64,000 nt of DNA from Methanoculleus sediminis (lineage in GTDB: Archaea; Halobacteriota; Methanomicrobia; Methanomicrobiales; Methanoculleaceae). The position numbers and the translations under genes are program-made. The DNA lies in assembly GCF_001017125.1 (NCBI RefSeq), contig NZ_JXOJ01000006.1, positions 1 to 64,000 of the forward strand. Reading direction: 5' to 3'. The notes beneath the pieces were generated by a model. The model did no database searches. It was given only the letters and a program-made list of their open reading frames with translations, and was not told the DNA's origin. Positions 18,385 to 27,084 of the stretch are shown here, in pieces; position 1 is the stretch's first letter; the number at the start of each line of letters is the position of its first letter.

Positions 18385-18945
18385 TTAGTCTTTCTCGGGA
18401 GAAGAGGGAGCGTGAGCAACGGCCGGCCCGGTGATGGAGCAGGGTGCATTGCCCTCGGGGCGCACCAGAACGGTCAGGGACTCGCCCGCGGGGATCGGCC
18501 GGTCGAGACGGAGCCGGATCGTGCACTCTTCCCCGGCACCGAGGAGGTTATCGCCCCGGGGCGTTGCCGCCGACCACGTCCCCGGTTCCGGAAGGGTGTC
18601 TCCGGACGGGGCGAGTATCTCAAGATACGTCCCTGCCATGACCGTCACCGTGGCCCGGGCAAGGTCGACCGGATCGCCTTCCCCGGTGTGGGCGACGCGG
18701 ACGGCGACGATATCGACGAAGGTGCCGGAGAGCCCCGGAACCGACGAGGAGCCGGTGACCTCCCCGACCGGTTCAAGATACGGTTCGCCTGCGGCAAAGA
18801 CAGGGTATCCATCCGAATCGCGCGAGAAACTGCCGTCCATACCGCTCGCCCCGTACGAGATGAGCGAGAAGAGTGTCGTGACGGCGACGAACGCCGCAAA
18901 GATTGCCGCAAGCTCCAGGTGTGTGTGAACTTCGCTTCCCCCCAT
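18385..18945 (-). CDS. Archaellin/pilin-like secreted protein
   Basis: This 186-residue protein has a polar N-terminus (MGGSEVHTHLE), one hydrophobic segment at about residues 11-32 and then an extracellular beta-rich domain. Phrases such as DPVDLARATVTVMAG, W-x3-TPRGDNLLGAGE and IPAGESLTVLVRPEGNAPCS resemble the body of archaeal archaellins and archaellin-like proteins. A classic class III signal-peptide cleavage site is not clear. No other archaellum genes are nearby, so it may be an orphan archaellin-like or pilin-like subunit, or a FlaF/FlaG-type anchor. It ends 29 nt before the AMMECR1 gene start and has a TATA-like TTTATATG about 35-40 bp upstream. Confidence 0.55.
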   Translation of the reverse strand: MGGSEVHTHLELAAIFAAFVAVTTLFSLISYGASGMDGSFSRDSDGYPVFAAGEPYLEPVGEVTGSSSVPGLSGTFVDIVAVRVAHTGEGDPVDLARATVTVMAGTYLEILAPSGDTLPEPGTWSAATPRGDNLLGAGEECTIRLRLDRPIPAGESLTVLVRPEGNAPCSITGPAVAHAPSSPEKD

Positions 18946-19085
18946 GGTAACGCCAATGGTAAGACCCCGGAACCGGCATATAAATCTATCTGTGTTTCCG
19001 GTATGCGCGGCCGATCCGGAAACGCCCGTAGAATGGTTCTGATTCCGGCGGCTCCGGATGAACCCGGGCGAAGCACCCGTACGGG

Positions 19086-19091
19086 TATATA
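19086..19091 (+). promoter_or_regulatory. TATA box of RNase P RNA gene
   Basis: TATATA lies about 25-30 bp before the predicted 5' end of the RNase P RNA (about 19114), the spacing expected for archaeal TBP/TFB promoters. Confidence 0.5.
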
Positions 19092-19113
19092 CTCCCGTGG
19101 TGAAGTATTATAT

Positions 19114-19460
19114 GGGAGAGGGAGAGTGCGGCCGACGGTGGCACACCCTGTGCTGCTGAGGAAAGTCCTCCCACCGGCCAGACACGCAGCCGCATGCAAG
19201 TGCGGGTGGCGAGAGTCACGGCAATGACACAGAAACGACACGGCCCGCCGTCAGTGATGAAACGATCGAGCCCCCGTCCGGGGGCGAGCGGCGCGGGTTT
19301 CCGCGCAACTCGTTGAACGCAGCGGCGGGAAACGATGAAACGGTGAATCCCTGCGGGTGCAAGCCAGAATCGGGCGTATGGATCGTCTGGTATCCGCCCA
19401 GGTATGGCGCGTAGCTGAATGCCGCACCGAACAGAAGGAGGCTTACTCCTCCCACTCTTC
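19114..19460 (+). ncRNA. rnpB: RNase P RNA, archaeal type A
   Basis: This RNA is the catalytic subunit of RNase P, which trims tRNA 5' ends. The conserved region CR-I is seen as GAGGAAAGTCC at 19158-19168. Downstream are the conserved tracts ACAGAAACGACA, GTGAATCCCTGCGGGTGCAAGCC and, near the 3' end, AGGCTTACTCC. The ends pair: GGAGAGTG near 19121 with CACTCTTC at 19453-19460 forms helix P1 with one G-U pair. Length (about 347 nt) suits a euryarchaeal RNA. End coordinates are estimated to within a few bases from P1. Confidence 0.9.
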
Positions 19461-19501
19461 ACAACATGCTGAGCTCTTTTGAATGAAACCGTTATAGAAC
19501 C

Positions 19502-19762
19502 TCATCCACTCCGTGGTTTCAGTTCAATCTCTTCAAACGTCACGACGTGCGAATCGAAGACATCGCCCCGTTCGTTTGTGTATAACTGGACGAAGATCTC
19601 GGCGGGTGTGTTCTCCATGGATACGACGTCGGCGTGTTCCGCCCGGATTTCGAACCCGAGGGACTCCAGTTCGCTCCGGACGGCGTCCCGGGTGTGGTAG
19701 GTCGAGAGGATATCCCTGATCTTCGCAAGGACGGTCTGCTGTTCTTCCTCCGTTACGGCCAT
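19502..19762 (-). CDS. Small acidic protein, unknown
   Basis: This 86-residue protein begins MAVTEEEQQTVLAKIRDIL and ends FEEIELKPRSG. It looks like an alpha/beta fold: an N-terminal helix, then strands (FEIRAEHADVVSM, EIFVQLYTN, SHVVTFEEIEL). I do not recognise the family. It is convergent with the RNase P RNA gene (about 40 bp away). On its upstream side a TTAATATA sequence about 25-33 bp before the ATG looks like its own TATA box, which supports it as a real gene. Confidence 0.65.
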   Translation of the reverse strand: MAVTEEEQQTVLAKIRDILSTYHTRDAVRSELESLGFEIRAEHADVVSMENTPAEIFVQLYTNERGDVFDSHVVTFEEIELKPRSG

Positions 19763-19811
19763 ACCCTCTCATGCGCCCGGGGGTATATTAACCTCTCCAG
19801 TGCCTACAGGC

Positions 19812-19819
19812 AAATATAT
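19812..19819 (+). promoter_or_regulatory. TATA box of the HTH-CBS gene
   Basis: AATATATA at this site lies about 30-35 bp before the ATG at 19848. The intervening sequence is AT-rich without a strong Shine-Dalgarno, so a short-leader transcript is likely. Confidence 0.5.
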
Positions 19820-19847
19820 ATGTAAAAAAATTACCTATAGTAATAAG

Positions 19848-20402
19848 ATGGAGATACCCACCCCGGCGGAACTGCGGGAAAAACGGCTTCGAATGGGCTT
19901 AAAGCAGGCCGATGTGGCCCGTATGGCCGGAATCAGCCAGTCCATGGTCGCGCGGATCGAGGCGGGCAGCGTGGACCCGAGGGTGAGCACGCTCGCCAAG
20001 ATCGTGGACGTCCTGCGGGCGGCGGAGCACTCGGCAGTCACGGCGGCCGACGTGATGCACACCCCCGTGCTCTCCGTCGCCCCGGACGATCCCGTCGGCC
20101 GTGCCGTCGAGATCATGGGTAAAAACGGTATCTCCCAGCTGCCGGTGCTCGAGAAGGAGGTGCCCGTCGGGTGCATCTCCGAGTCGGCGATCATGAACGC
20201 CATGGAGGAGGGAGGACTCCACCAGACGCACCGGAAACTGGTGCGGGACTACCTGGAACCCGGGTTCCCGACGGTTCCCCCGACGGCGCCGATCGACACG
20301 GTCGTCCACCTCCTGCACCACAGCCACGCGGTCGTCGTCATCGAGAAGGGGAAGGTGCAGGGCGTGATCACCAAGCACGACCTGATATCGTTGATCACCT
20401 GA
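19848..20402 (+). CDS. XRE-type HTH regulator with two CBS domains
   Basis: This 184-residue protein starts at MEIPTPAELREKRLRMGLKQ. Residues 5-60 form a lambda-repressor-like helix-turn-helix (QADVARMAGISQSMVARIEA). Two CBS repeats follow (VMHTPVLSVAPDDPVGRAVE and a second containing FPTVPPTAPIDTVVHLLHH). CBS pairs bind adenine nucleotides or SAM, so this is probably a ligand-sensing DNA-binding protein, a common archaeal arrangement. Its targets are unknown. Its stop codon is 2 nt from the stop of tpiA on the other strand. Confidence 0.9.
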   Translation: MEIPTPAELREKRLRMGLKQADVARMAGISQSMVARIEAGSVDPRVSTLAKIVDVLRAAEHSAVTAADVMHTPVLSVAPDDPVGRAVEIMGKNGISQLPVLEKEVPVGCISESAIMNAMEEGGLHQTHRKLVRDYLEPGFPTVPPTAPIDTVVHLLHHSHAVVVIEKGKVQGVITKHDLISLIT

Positions 20403-20404
20403 TT

Positions 20405-21079
20405 TTAGAGCAGCGAGACCAGGTCCCGGAGGACCGCTTCGGGATCGTCGGCCTTGACCACGCTTGAGGCGAGGAGAACACCGCATGTCCCGAGGTCGAC
20501 GGCGATCTTCACGCACTCGCCCGACTGGATGCCCGCCCCGGTCAGGACGTTCACGTCCGGGTTCACCGCCCGGACGGCGTTGACCGACCGCTCGATGATC
20601 CCCGGGTCGGCCTTCGAGACCGAGACCCCGCTCCCGATCAGCTCCGGGGGCTCGATTGCCACGTAGTCGGGCCGGAGCGCTGCGGCGGCGGCGCTCGTCG
20701 CGTCGTTGTTCGTGCAGACGACCGTCTCGAGGTGGAGCCTCCGGGCGCTCTCGACGCAGGCGCCGATATCGGCCAGGGTGAGGCGGCGCTCGGAGTGGTT
20801 GATCAGGGTGCCGCGTGCGCCCGCCGACCGGACGGCTTCGGGGAGAATATGGCCGGTATGGGCGCCTGGGGTAATCGCGTCGATATGCTGGGCGTAGACC
20901 GGTATCGCGTAGTGGTGGCTCATCGGGTGGAGCTCGGTGAAGGCCGGCGCGATGCCGATGACGGCTCCGCTCTCTTTTGCCACGATCTCGGCCGCAGCGG
21001 CGATCCGGTGAGCGTTGCTGCCCATACCCTCCTGATAGGTCTTGAGATTGACCAGAACGAACGGGGAATCCATATTCAT
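20405..21079 (-). CDS. tpiA: Triosephosphate isomerase (archaeal)
   Basis: TpiA interconverts dihydroxyacetone phosphate and glyceraldehyde 3-phosphate. At 224 residues it is the short archaeal form. Visible are the substrate-loop Lys in FVLVNLKTY, the catalytic His in VYAQHID, the catalytic Glu in AIEPPELIG, and the phosphate-binding GAGI and [11 protein letters not shown] near the C-terminus. Two start codons lie two codons apart (21079 and 21073). I take the first because a TTAATATC TATA-like box about 33 bp upstream would place the transcript start just before it. The 354-bp gap upstream contains only this promoter and a CGCGAAG palindrome. Confidence 0.93.
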   Translation of the reverse strand: MNMDSPFVLVNLKTYQEGMGSNAHRIAAAAEIVAKESGAVIGIAPAFTELHPMSHHYAIPVYAQHIDAITPGAHTGHILPEAVRSAGARGTLINHSERRLTLADIGACVESARRLHLETVVCTNNDATSAAAAALRPDYVAIEPPELIGSGVSVSKADPGIIERSVNAVRAVNPDVNVLTGAGIQSGECVKIAVDLGTCGVLLASSVVKADDPEAVLRDLVSLL

Positions 21080-21217
21080 CACGTCTGCCTGATAGGTTGC
21101 TCCTCTTGATATTAACTCTGATGCTGGTGGCGTTCCAGGTAAGGAAACGCACGGCCCGGCGTTCAAGGAGCGTGAAGATAGAATCTATGCATCGCCCGTG
21201 GTAAGTATCACGCCCAT

Positions 21218-21293
21218 CTTCGCGTCTTTTCGCGGCTTCGCGTGAGCAATGTGAGATGAAAGAGTTTCGCGCGAAGCCGCGAAGAACGCGAAG
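21218..21293 (+). repeat. CGCGAAG palindromic repeat, copy 1
   Basis: A left arm starting CTTCGCGTCTTTTCGCGGC (21218-21244) and a right arm CGCGAAGCCGCGAAGAACGC (to 21293) form an imperfect inverted repeat around a 23-nt loop. It lies between tpiA and the U32 gene, both on the minus strand. Apart from the tpiA promoter, nothing else is seen in the gap 21080-21433. Confidence 0.75.
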
Positions 21294-21433
21294 AGAAATG
21301 CGGAATAATGATGGGTGAGCACGCCTGAATCAATGCTTGAGGGGATCGGGGCTGTTCCACCTCGGCACTGACGGTTACCGGGTTCCGACCCGTCGATCCG
21401 GAATCTCCGGGGCTGATAGCGCCGTGCAGAGCA

Positions 21434-23953
21434 TCACTCCAGAAGCCCCCGGACGAAGTGCCCGCCGGTGATGCCGCCGAGCGCCCGCCGTTTCACCTCG
21501 TCCTTGAGCGCGGGAAGGGCGCCGTGGTCTCCCCGGGCCGCGGCGTCGATCGCCGTCCGGTAGAGTTGGGCCATCTCCGCTGCGTAGCGGGCCCCCCGTT
21601 CCCGTGCGTCGATGACGACGGCGTCGATGCCCATCCCGGCGATCCGGGGCAGGCGGTCGATGAGAGAGGTCTCGACGGCGTTCGCGATGTAGGTCCGCCC
21701 CTCGCCGTCGCACCGGAGCGGGAAGACGCGGTTTCGTCCGTCCTGGAGACCCAGGAACCGGCCGTCCCCGATCCCCGCCGCGAGCCTGTCCTCGGTCACC
21801 ATCGCCTCGACGTTGCCCTGCACGAGCACCTCGAGTCCGGGGGTATCCCCGGCCAGGGCCGCAAGCCCGGCAAGATCGTCGGCCGGGAGTTCGGGGGAGG
21901 CCGTGCACCGCAGGAAGAGCGGCGCGAGTTCCGCGGCGGTGCGGTGGTTCCAGAGGTTCAGTCCGGCAGCCCCGTAGAGCGCCATCCGGGGTTCGGCCCG
22001 CCGCACCGCGTCGGCAGCCCCGAGCCCGCTCACCATCACCCCGCGGACGCCCGCATCGTAAAGCGACGGGAGGAGGGGAACCGCAACGTCGAGGAAGGTG
22101 CGCCGGGCGATCGACGGCCATTTCCAGACGAGGTCCGCACCCCCCTCCCGGCAGACGGCGGCGGCCTCTTCGAGGATACCGGGAGCGGACACCTCCAGGT
22201 AGACGGTGCGGGCGCCGCCCCTGACGGCGGCCTCTGCCTCTTCGAGGGTACTGGTGTAGACCGAGACCGACGGAAGCCGGGGGTTCCGGGGAGCGCCCGC
22301 CGGCCGCTCCAGCCCGGCAATAGCCGCCTCGACCCTCTCCCGGGCCGCACGCACCGCATCCTCCCCGGGGCGGCGTCCGGCGAGCACCGCATCCTCGACT
22401 CTCTCCAGGAATGTCCGCCGGATCCGGTTCAACTCCCCGAGCGGGGCAAAGAGCCCGCCGGGGTAGCGGAGCTCCAGGCTCCGTATCGTAAACGGCGTCC
22501 CCCCGGTCTTTGTCAGCTGCTCCGCGATCTGCTCTTCGGTGAGCGGCCGGCTCCGTGCCGGCTCCATTGAGAGGTCGGAGCGGTAGCGCACCCGGAGCGG
22601 CTCGCTCCCCTGCAGATCGACGACCGCCTCGAGGTCGGGCGTCCCGTCCTCCCAGACGGCCGTCACGTCGAGCGGCAGCAGCCGCAGGGGCCTTTCCATG
22701 ATCCGCTTCGCCCGCTCCTCGAGATCCGTGCTCTTCGTCAGGAAGACCCGGGCGCCGGCATCGACGGGTGCGGGGACGGAAAGCCGCACCGTGCCGGAGC
22801 GGACGGCGGGCGTGCCGCGGACGACCGCTCCTGCGTCGCGGTCGGGGTCGTCGGTGCAGAAGGCGAGCCCATCCCCGGAACGCAACGCGAGATCGGCGGC
22901 GAGACGCACGGTCGCCTCCCGCCGCTGCGGGTCGTAGCCAATGACCGTGCCGAGCGGGAGACCACGGTTTCCGGGCCGGTCGCGGGCCATGATATCGCGG
23001 GCGCCGAGGATGTAGCCTTCCGTGAACTCCCGGTTGAACGCAAGCGCAAGGTCGCGCATATCCTCCCGCGAGGGCGACCAGTCTTCCCCGGCGGCTATCG
23101 CGTCGAGAGCATGCCGGTAGATGGCCGTCACCGTGGCGACGTACTCCACCGAGCGCATCCTCCCCTCGATCTTGAGCGAGGCCACCGGCGAACGCGCGAG
23201 GAGGTCGAGGCGCGGGTACACCGAGAGGTCCCGGGTCGAGAGCAGGTAACGGTCCGATCCGGGCCTTGCCCGCAGGTCTTTCGGGCGCCCGTACTCGTCC
23301 GTCCCGGCGGTCACGAGCCGGTAAGGCTTCCGGCACGGCTGGGCGCACATCCCGCGGTTCCCGCTCCGTCCCCCGATGACCGAGGAGAGGAGGCACTGGC
23401 CCGAGTAGCAGTAGCAGAGCGCCCCGTGGGCGAAGACCTCGATGCCGATCCCCCGTGCCTCCGCATCCTCTGCGATACCCTTGATCTCGGACAGCGTGAG
23501 TTCCCGGGCGAGCACCACGCGGGAGAACCCCTCCCGTGCCGTCCGCGCCACGCCTTCCCGGTTGTGGATCGCCATCTGGGTCGAGGCGTGGAGAGGGAGG
23601 TCCGGGACGACCTCCCGGGCAAGCGCCGCCACCCCGATGTCCTGCACCAGGACGGCGTCGACCCCGATCTCGTAGAGCCGGAGGAGGTAGCGGGCGACGT
23701 CGGGGAGTTCGGCGTCCCGGACGAGGACGTTTACGGTGACGTAGACCCTGACTCCCCGGAGGTGCGCGTAACCGACGGCGTATTCGAGTTCCTCGTCGGA
23801 GAAGTTCGCCGCGTAGTGCCTGGCCCCGAACCGTCGCCCGGCAAGGTAGACGGCATCGGCACCGGCGGCAACCGCTGCGGCCAGCGCCTCCGGCGACCCG
23901 GCCGGCGCAAGCAGTTCCGGTGGCCCGGACGTCTGATGGTGATCGTGCGGCAT
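21434..23953 (-). CDS. Peptidase U32 family protein with C-terminal extension
   Basis: This 839-residue protein starts MPHDHHQTSGPPELLAPAGS. Residues 10 to about 330 form the U32 domain, with the signature VFAHGALCYCYSGQCLLSSV and MCAQPCRKPY, whose Cys residues probably bind an Fe-S cluster. The rest matches the DUF3656/collagenase-like extension seen in long U32 proteins. Relatives such as RlhA are now linked to RNA (23S rRNA C2501) hydroxylation rather than proteolysis, so an RNA-modifying role is possible; this is inference. A TATA box about 30 bp upstream suggests a near-leaderless message. Confidence 0.88.
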   Translation of the reverse strand: MPHDHHQTSGPPELLAPAGSPEALAAAVAAGADAVYLAGRRFGARHYAANFSDEELEYAVGYAHLRGVRVYVTVNVLVRDAELPDVARYLLRLYEIGVDAVLVQDIGVAALAREVVPDLPLHASTQMAIHNREGVARTAREGFSRVVLARELTLSEIKGIAEDAEARGIGIEVFAHGALCYCYSGQCLLSSVIGGRSGNRGMCAQPCRKPYRLVTAGTDEYGRPKDLRARPGSDRYLLSTRDLSVYPRLDLLARSPVASLKIEGRMRSVEYVATVTAIYRHALDAIAAGEDWSPSREDMRDLALAFNREFTEGYILGARDIMARDRPGNRGLPLGTVIGYDPQRREATVRLAADLALRSGDGLAFCTDDPDRDAGAVVRGTPAVRSGTVRLSVPAPVDAGARVFLTKSTDLEERAKRIMERPLRLLPLDVTAVWEDGTPDLEAVVDLQGSEPLRVRYRSDLSMEPARSRPLTEEQIAEQLTKTGGTPFTIRSLELRYPGGLFAPLGELNRIRRTFLERVEDAVLAGRRPGEDAVRAARERVEAAIAGLERPAGAPRNPRLPSVSVYTSTLEEAEAAVRGGARTVYLEVSAPGILEEAAAVCREGGADLVWKWPSIARRTFLDVAVPLLPSLYDAGVRGVMVSGLGAADAVRRAEPRMALYGAAGLNLWNHRTAAELAPLFLRCTASPELPADDLAGLAALAGDTPGLEVLVQGNVEAMVTEDRLAAGIGDGRFLGLQDGRNRVFPLRCDGEGRTYIANAVETSLIDRLPRIAGMGIDAVVIDARERGARYAAEMAQLYRTAIDAAARGDHGALPALKDEVKRRALGGITGGHFVRGLLE

Positions 23954-23980
23954 CTGCTCCGTACCGTTTGCCCCGACGGC

Positions 23981-23988
23981 CTATATAC
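23981..23988 (-). promoter_or_regulatory. TATA box of the U32 gene
   Basis: GTATATAG on the minus strand lies about 28-35 bp before the ATG at 23953. Spacing predicts a leader of only a few bases. Confidence 0.5.
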
Positions 23989-24053
23989 CCACCCCGGGTG
24001 AGGCGGGTATCCTTTTTCGGGCAGGAGAGCGATGTGGAGAAGGGATCTGGAGT

Positions 24054-24854
24054 ATGGATTGCATAGGAGTTATCGGCTACGGGCACATGGGCGGCATGCT
24101 GGTGAACGGGTTTCTCTCGTCCGGCGTGCTCGGCATCGATGAGGTCGTGGTCACGTCGAAGAGCCGGGAGAGCCGGGATGCATGCGCCGCGGCATGGCCG
24201 GGTATCGGCATCGCCAGAGCGAACGGGGAACTCGCCCGGCGGTGCCGCACGATCATTCTCGCCGTCAGGCCGCAGGAGGTGACAGAAGTCCTCCGCGAGA
24301 TCGTCCCCCTGATGGACGGCGACGAGCATATCGTCTCGCTCGCCGCAGGCATCGGCCTCGCGGAGCTTGAGGGGCTGTTTTCGGGTTCGGTCACCCGGGT
24401 CGTTCCCACAATCTCCTCCACGGTCGGGCAGGGGACGACGCTTATCTGCCATGGGCGGCAGGTGGGCATGCACGACGCTCTCCGGGTGGAGGGGCTCTTC
24501 TCGTCCATCGGGAACGTGATGCTCGTCGAGGAGGAAGAACTCCCGGCGGCCACCATACTCTCGAGCTGCGGGCCGGGGCTGCTCGCTGCCGTCATCGAGG
24601 AACTGGCGGACGCTGCTGCCCGTGCGAGCGGTCTTTCGGCGGATCGGGCGCTTCAACTCGCAACGGAGACGGCCGCGGCTACGGCCGCCTATCTCCGGGA
24701 GACCGGCGAGACCCCCGGTGACCTGATCGGGCGGGTCGCGACCGGCGGCGGCGTCACGGAGGTCGGGGTGAAGGGGATCCGGGAACGGCTGCCGGAAGTC
24801 TTCGACGAGGCGGTCGCCGCCATGCTGGAGCGCTACGGTGCGGTGGGGAAGTGA
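24054..24854 (+). CDS. proC: Pyrroline-5-carboxylate reductase-like protein
   Basis: This 266-residue protein is a ProC-family oxidoreductase that reduces pyrroline-5-carboxylate to proline with NAD(P)H, or a close relative. The dinucleotide motif is GVIGYGHMGGMLVNG at the N-terminus, followed by ILAVRPQEV and the mid-domain phrases RVVPTISSTVGQGTT and SSCGPGLLAAVIEEL. The C-terminal ATGGGVTEVGV block corresponds to the conserved GGT-x-G region but deviates slightly from typical ProC, so substrate specificity is not certain. It stands alone, divergent from the U32 gene. Confidence 0.85.
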   Translation: MDCIGVIGYGHMGGMLVNGFLSSGVLGIDEVVVTSKSRESRDACAAAWPGIGIARANGELARRCRTIILAVRPQEVTEVLREIVPLMDGDEHIVSLAAGIGLAELEGLFSGSVTRVVPTISSTVGQGTTLICHGRQVGMHDALRVEGLFSSIGNVMLVEEEELPAATILSSCGPGLLAAVIEELADAAARASGLSADRALQLATETAAATAAYLRETGETPGDLIGRVATGGGVTEVGVKGIRERLPEVFDEAVAAMLERYGAVGK

Positions 24855-24900
24855 CGGCCGGCCGGGACCCCTCACGATCTCCGGGAGACTGCAGGCAGAC

Positions 24901-24908
24901 TTTTAAGT
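24901..24908 (+). promoter_or_regulatory. TATA box of aroD
   Basis: TTTTAAGT lies about 28-35 bp before the aroD ATG at 24936, giving a predicted very short leader. Confidence 0.45.
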
Positions 24909-24935
24909 GATAGGGCGGGAATACATCCGGTAAGT

Positions 24936-25565
24936 ATGAAGATCGTCGTCTCTGTGGAGAATGCCGCCGCTATCGACGAGGTGGCGGAGTACAACCCGAC
25001 GTTCATCGAGATCAGGCTTGACAGGATGGAGGGAGACCTGCTGGATCAGGTTCGTACGATTCGGGAGAAGACCGTCATCCCGCTGATTGCCACGCTCAGG
25101 AGCAGGGACGAAGGGGGCCGGTTTGTCGGCGATGCGGATCTCTGGGCCCGGATCGTCGGGCCGATAGCGCGATACGTCGATATCGTGGACGTGGAAGCAC
25201 GTTACCGGGATCACGCGCCGTTCATCAAGAGCCAGGGAGTCCAGATCCTCGCGTCGCTGCACACGAACGAGATGCCCACCGTGCCGGAGCTCGGGCGGAT
25301 CGACGAGATGCTCCGGTCATACGGCGACATCCCGAAGATCGTCGTGCGCCCTAAAACCCGGGAAGACCTCTTCGAACTCGTCCTCTTTACCCACCAGGCC
25401 CAGAAACCCATCTGCACGAGCATCATGGGCGCCGAGTTCCGCTACGCCCGCGCAATCCTGCCCCTCTTCGGGTCGGAGTTCACGTTCAGCCATGCCGGAA
25501 CCCCGACGGCCGAAGGACAATACCATGTGCGGGAGATGCGGCAGATTGCGGATCTGCTGAAGTGA
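24936..25565 (+). CDS. aroD: 3-dehydroquinate dehydratase, type I
   Basis: AroD dehydrates 3-dehydroquinate to 3-dehydroshikimate. The 209-residue protein shows the type I pattern: [24 protein letters not shown], the probable Schiff-base Lys in [10 protein letters not shown], and the C-terminal [19 protein letters not shown] and TPTAEGQ. It has its own promoter and converges on the aromatic operon that carries every other shikimate step. It supplies the one step missing from that operon. Confidence 0.95.
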   Translation: MKIVVSVENAAAIDEVAEYNPTFIEIRLDRMEGDLLDQVRTIREKTVIPLIATLRSRDEGGRFVGDADLWARIVGPIARYVDIVDVEARYRDHAPFIKSQGVQILASLHTNEMPTVPELGRIDEMLRSYGDIPKIVVRPKTREDLFELVLFTHQAQKPICTSIMGAEFRYARAILPLFGSEFTFSHAGTPTAEGQYHVREMRQIADLLK

Positions 25566-25653
25566 GGGGGGTTGGGGCTCGGGCCGACTACGCACCTGTG
25601 GTGCCTGAACTCTGTTCCTACCGGAACTCACACCTTCAGCCAGTCGCTAGTCC

Positions 25654-25950
25654 AAGACCTTCGGTCTTCTCCAGCGATGTCCCCATGGGACATCGCCTAT
25701 CGCCATGCACTGCCTCCGCCCCTGTGGGGCGGAGGAGGAGGCCGGAGGCCGGGTGAGGTGGGGTTTACAGATGTCTGCGTACAAGGTAGAGACAGGGGAG
25801 GGGGCATGCCCCCCTCGCACCTGTCGGTGCTCAAGCTCGCTACGCTCGCACTTCCCACCTGACGGTGGTCGAGCTCCGGGCGTTCCGCCCATCGCACTCC
25901 CCGTCAGCCCCTCCCCCAATGGCGATACTTATTGGGAAGCCGTGGATGAG
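25654..25950 (+). repeat. Convergent-gap repeat element, copy B
   Basis: The 520-bp gap 25566-26085 between aroD and aroC, whose 3' ends face each other, holds no gene. The core runs from TATCGCCA (25698) to TGGCGATA (25927) with the same GC hairpins as copy A. Small variable-stem hairpins include AAGACC-TTC-GGTCTT (25654-25668), then GCACC/GGTGC and CCACC/GGTGG pairs inside the core. The right flank (GGGAAGCCGTGG) matches the flank of other copies. Confidence 0.8.
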
Positions 25951-26085
25951 TGCGCAGGATACGAAGTAGTTAGACCCCCCATTTGTCTGGTGGATGGGAG
26001 CGTCGGATAGTATACAGGTTTACGCGGCCGACAGGTGCCTGAATTTAAGAGGACTGCAGGCCGCGGAGCCTGGATCCTGCTCTCC

Positions 26086-27084
26086 TTATTTCCCAAATCC
26101 CCGGTACTTCGCCTGCTCGAGCATCGCATCCAGGAGAACCATCGCGAGCATGCACTCCGCGACCGGAACGACCCGCGGCGCGATGCAGGGGTCGTGCCGC
26201 CCTTCGATTGATATCTCCCGCTCCTTCCCGGCGATGTCGACGGTCTGCTGTGCCCTGCGTATCGAGGGCGTTGGCTTGACGGCAAGCCGGACGACAATAT
26301 CCTGCCCGGTGCTGATCCCGCCGAGGACGCCGCCCGCATGGTTGCTTGCAAACCCGGTTTCGGTGATCGGATCGTTCATCTCGCTCCCGAGGAGCCGGGC
26401 GGCGCCGAACCCCTCGCCGAGTTCGACGCCCTTCACCGCACCGATCCCCATCATCGCCCCGGCGATGGCGGCGTCGAGTTTCCCGAATACCGGGTCGCCG
26501 AGTCCCGCCGGGCACCCCGAGGCCGTCACCTCGACGATGCCGCCCACGGAGTCGCCGGCATCACGGGCGGCACGGATCTCCGCTTCCATCGCTTCCGGAT
26601 CCGTCGCGGCGTGCACTTCGATAACCCGCCCCCTGATCACGATGCCGCAGGGTTCGAGGCAGCGGACCGCCACCGCTCCGGCCGCAACCCGGGCAAGGGT
26701 CTCCCGGCCCGAACTCCTCCCGCCGCCGCGGTGATCGCGCAGCCCGTACTTCTCCTGCCAGGTGTAGTCCGCGTGCCCCGGCCGGAATACGTCCCGGAGC
26801 GCGTCGTAGTCCTCCGACCGGACATCCCGGTTCCTGACGAGAAGCGCGATCGGGGCGCCGGTCGTCTTTCCTTCAAAAATCCCCGAGAGGATCTCCACCC
26901 GGTCGGTCTCCTGCCGGCCGGACTCGAGCGGGCCCTTCCCCGGCCGCCTGCGGTCGAGGTAGGGCTGGATATCCGCCTCCGTGATGGGGATGCCGGGCGG
27001 GCAGCCGTCGACGACCGCGCCCACCGCCAACCCATGGCTCTCGCCGAACGTCGTGCACCTGAAGTTTCTTCCGAATGTGTTCAT
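26086..27084 (-). CDS. aroC: Chorismate synthase
   Basis: AroC converts EPSP to chorismate with reduced FMN. The 332-residue protein starts [18 protein letters not shown], the family signature, and contains [20 protein letters not shown] and [19 protein letters not shown]. Length is slightly short of bacterial forms but typical for archaea. It is the last gene of the aromatic operon, overlapping the fusion gene upstream by 4 nt (ATGA). Confidence 0.96.
   Translation of the reverse strand: MNTFGRNFRCTTFGESHGLAVGAVVDGCPPGIPITEADIQPYLDRRRPGKGPLESGRQETDRVEILSGIFEGKTTGAPIALLVRNRDVRSEDYDALRDVFRPGHADYTWQEKYGLRDHRGGGRSSGRETLARVAAGAVAVRCLEPCGIVIRGRVIEVHAATDPEAMEAEIRAARDAGDSVGGIVEVTASGCPAGLGDPVFGKLDAAIAGAMMGIGAVKGVELGEGFGAARLLGSEMNDPITETGFASNHAGGVLGGISTGQDIVVRLAVKPTPSIRRAQQTVDIAGKEREISIEGRHDPCIAPRVVPVAECMLAMVLLDAMLEQAKYRGFGK

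Noticed and set aside
21375-24875. An 1166-codon open frame on the minus strand across the U32 and proC genes
   Set aside because: It overlaps two confidently identified genes in other frames and its translation is arginine-rich without motifs.
25654-25930. Possible CRISPR array from repeated short palindromes
   Set aside because: Spacing is irregular, the stems differ between modules and there are no unique spacers of constant length or cas genes nearby.
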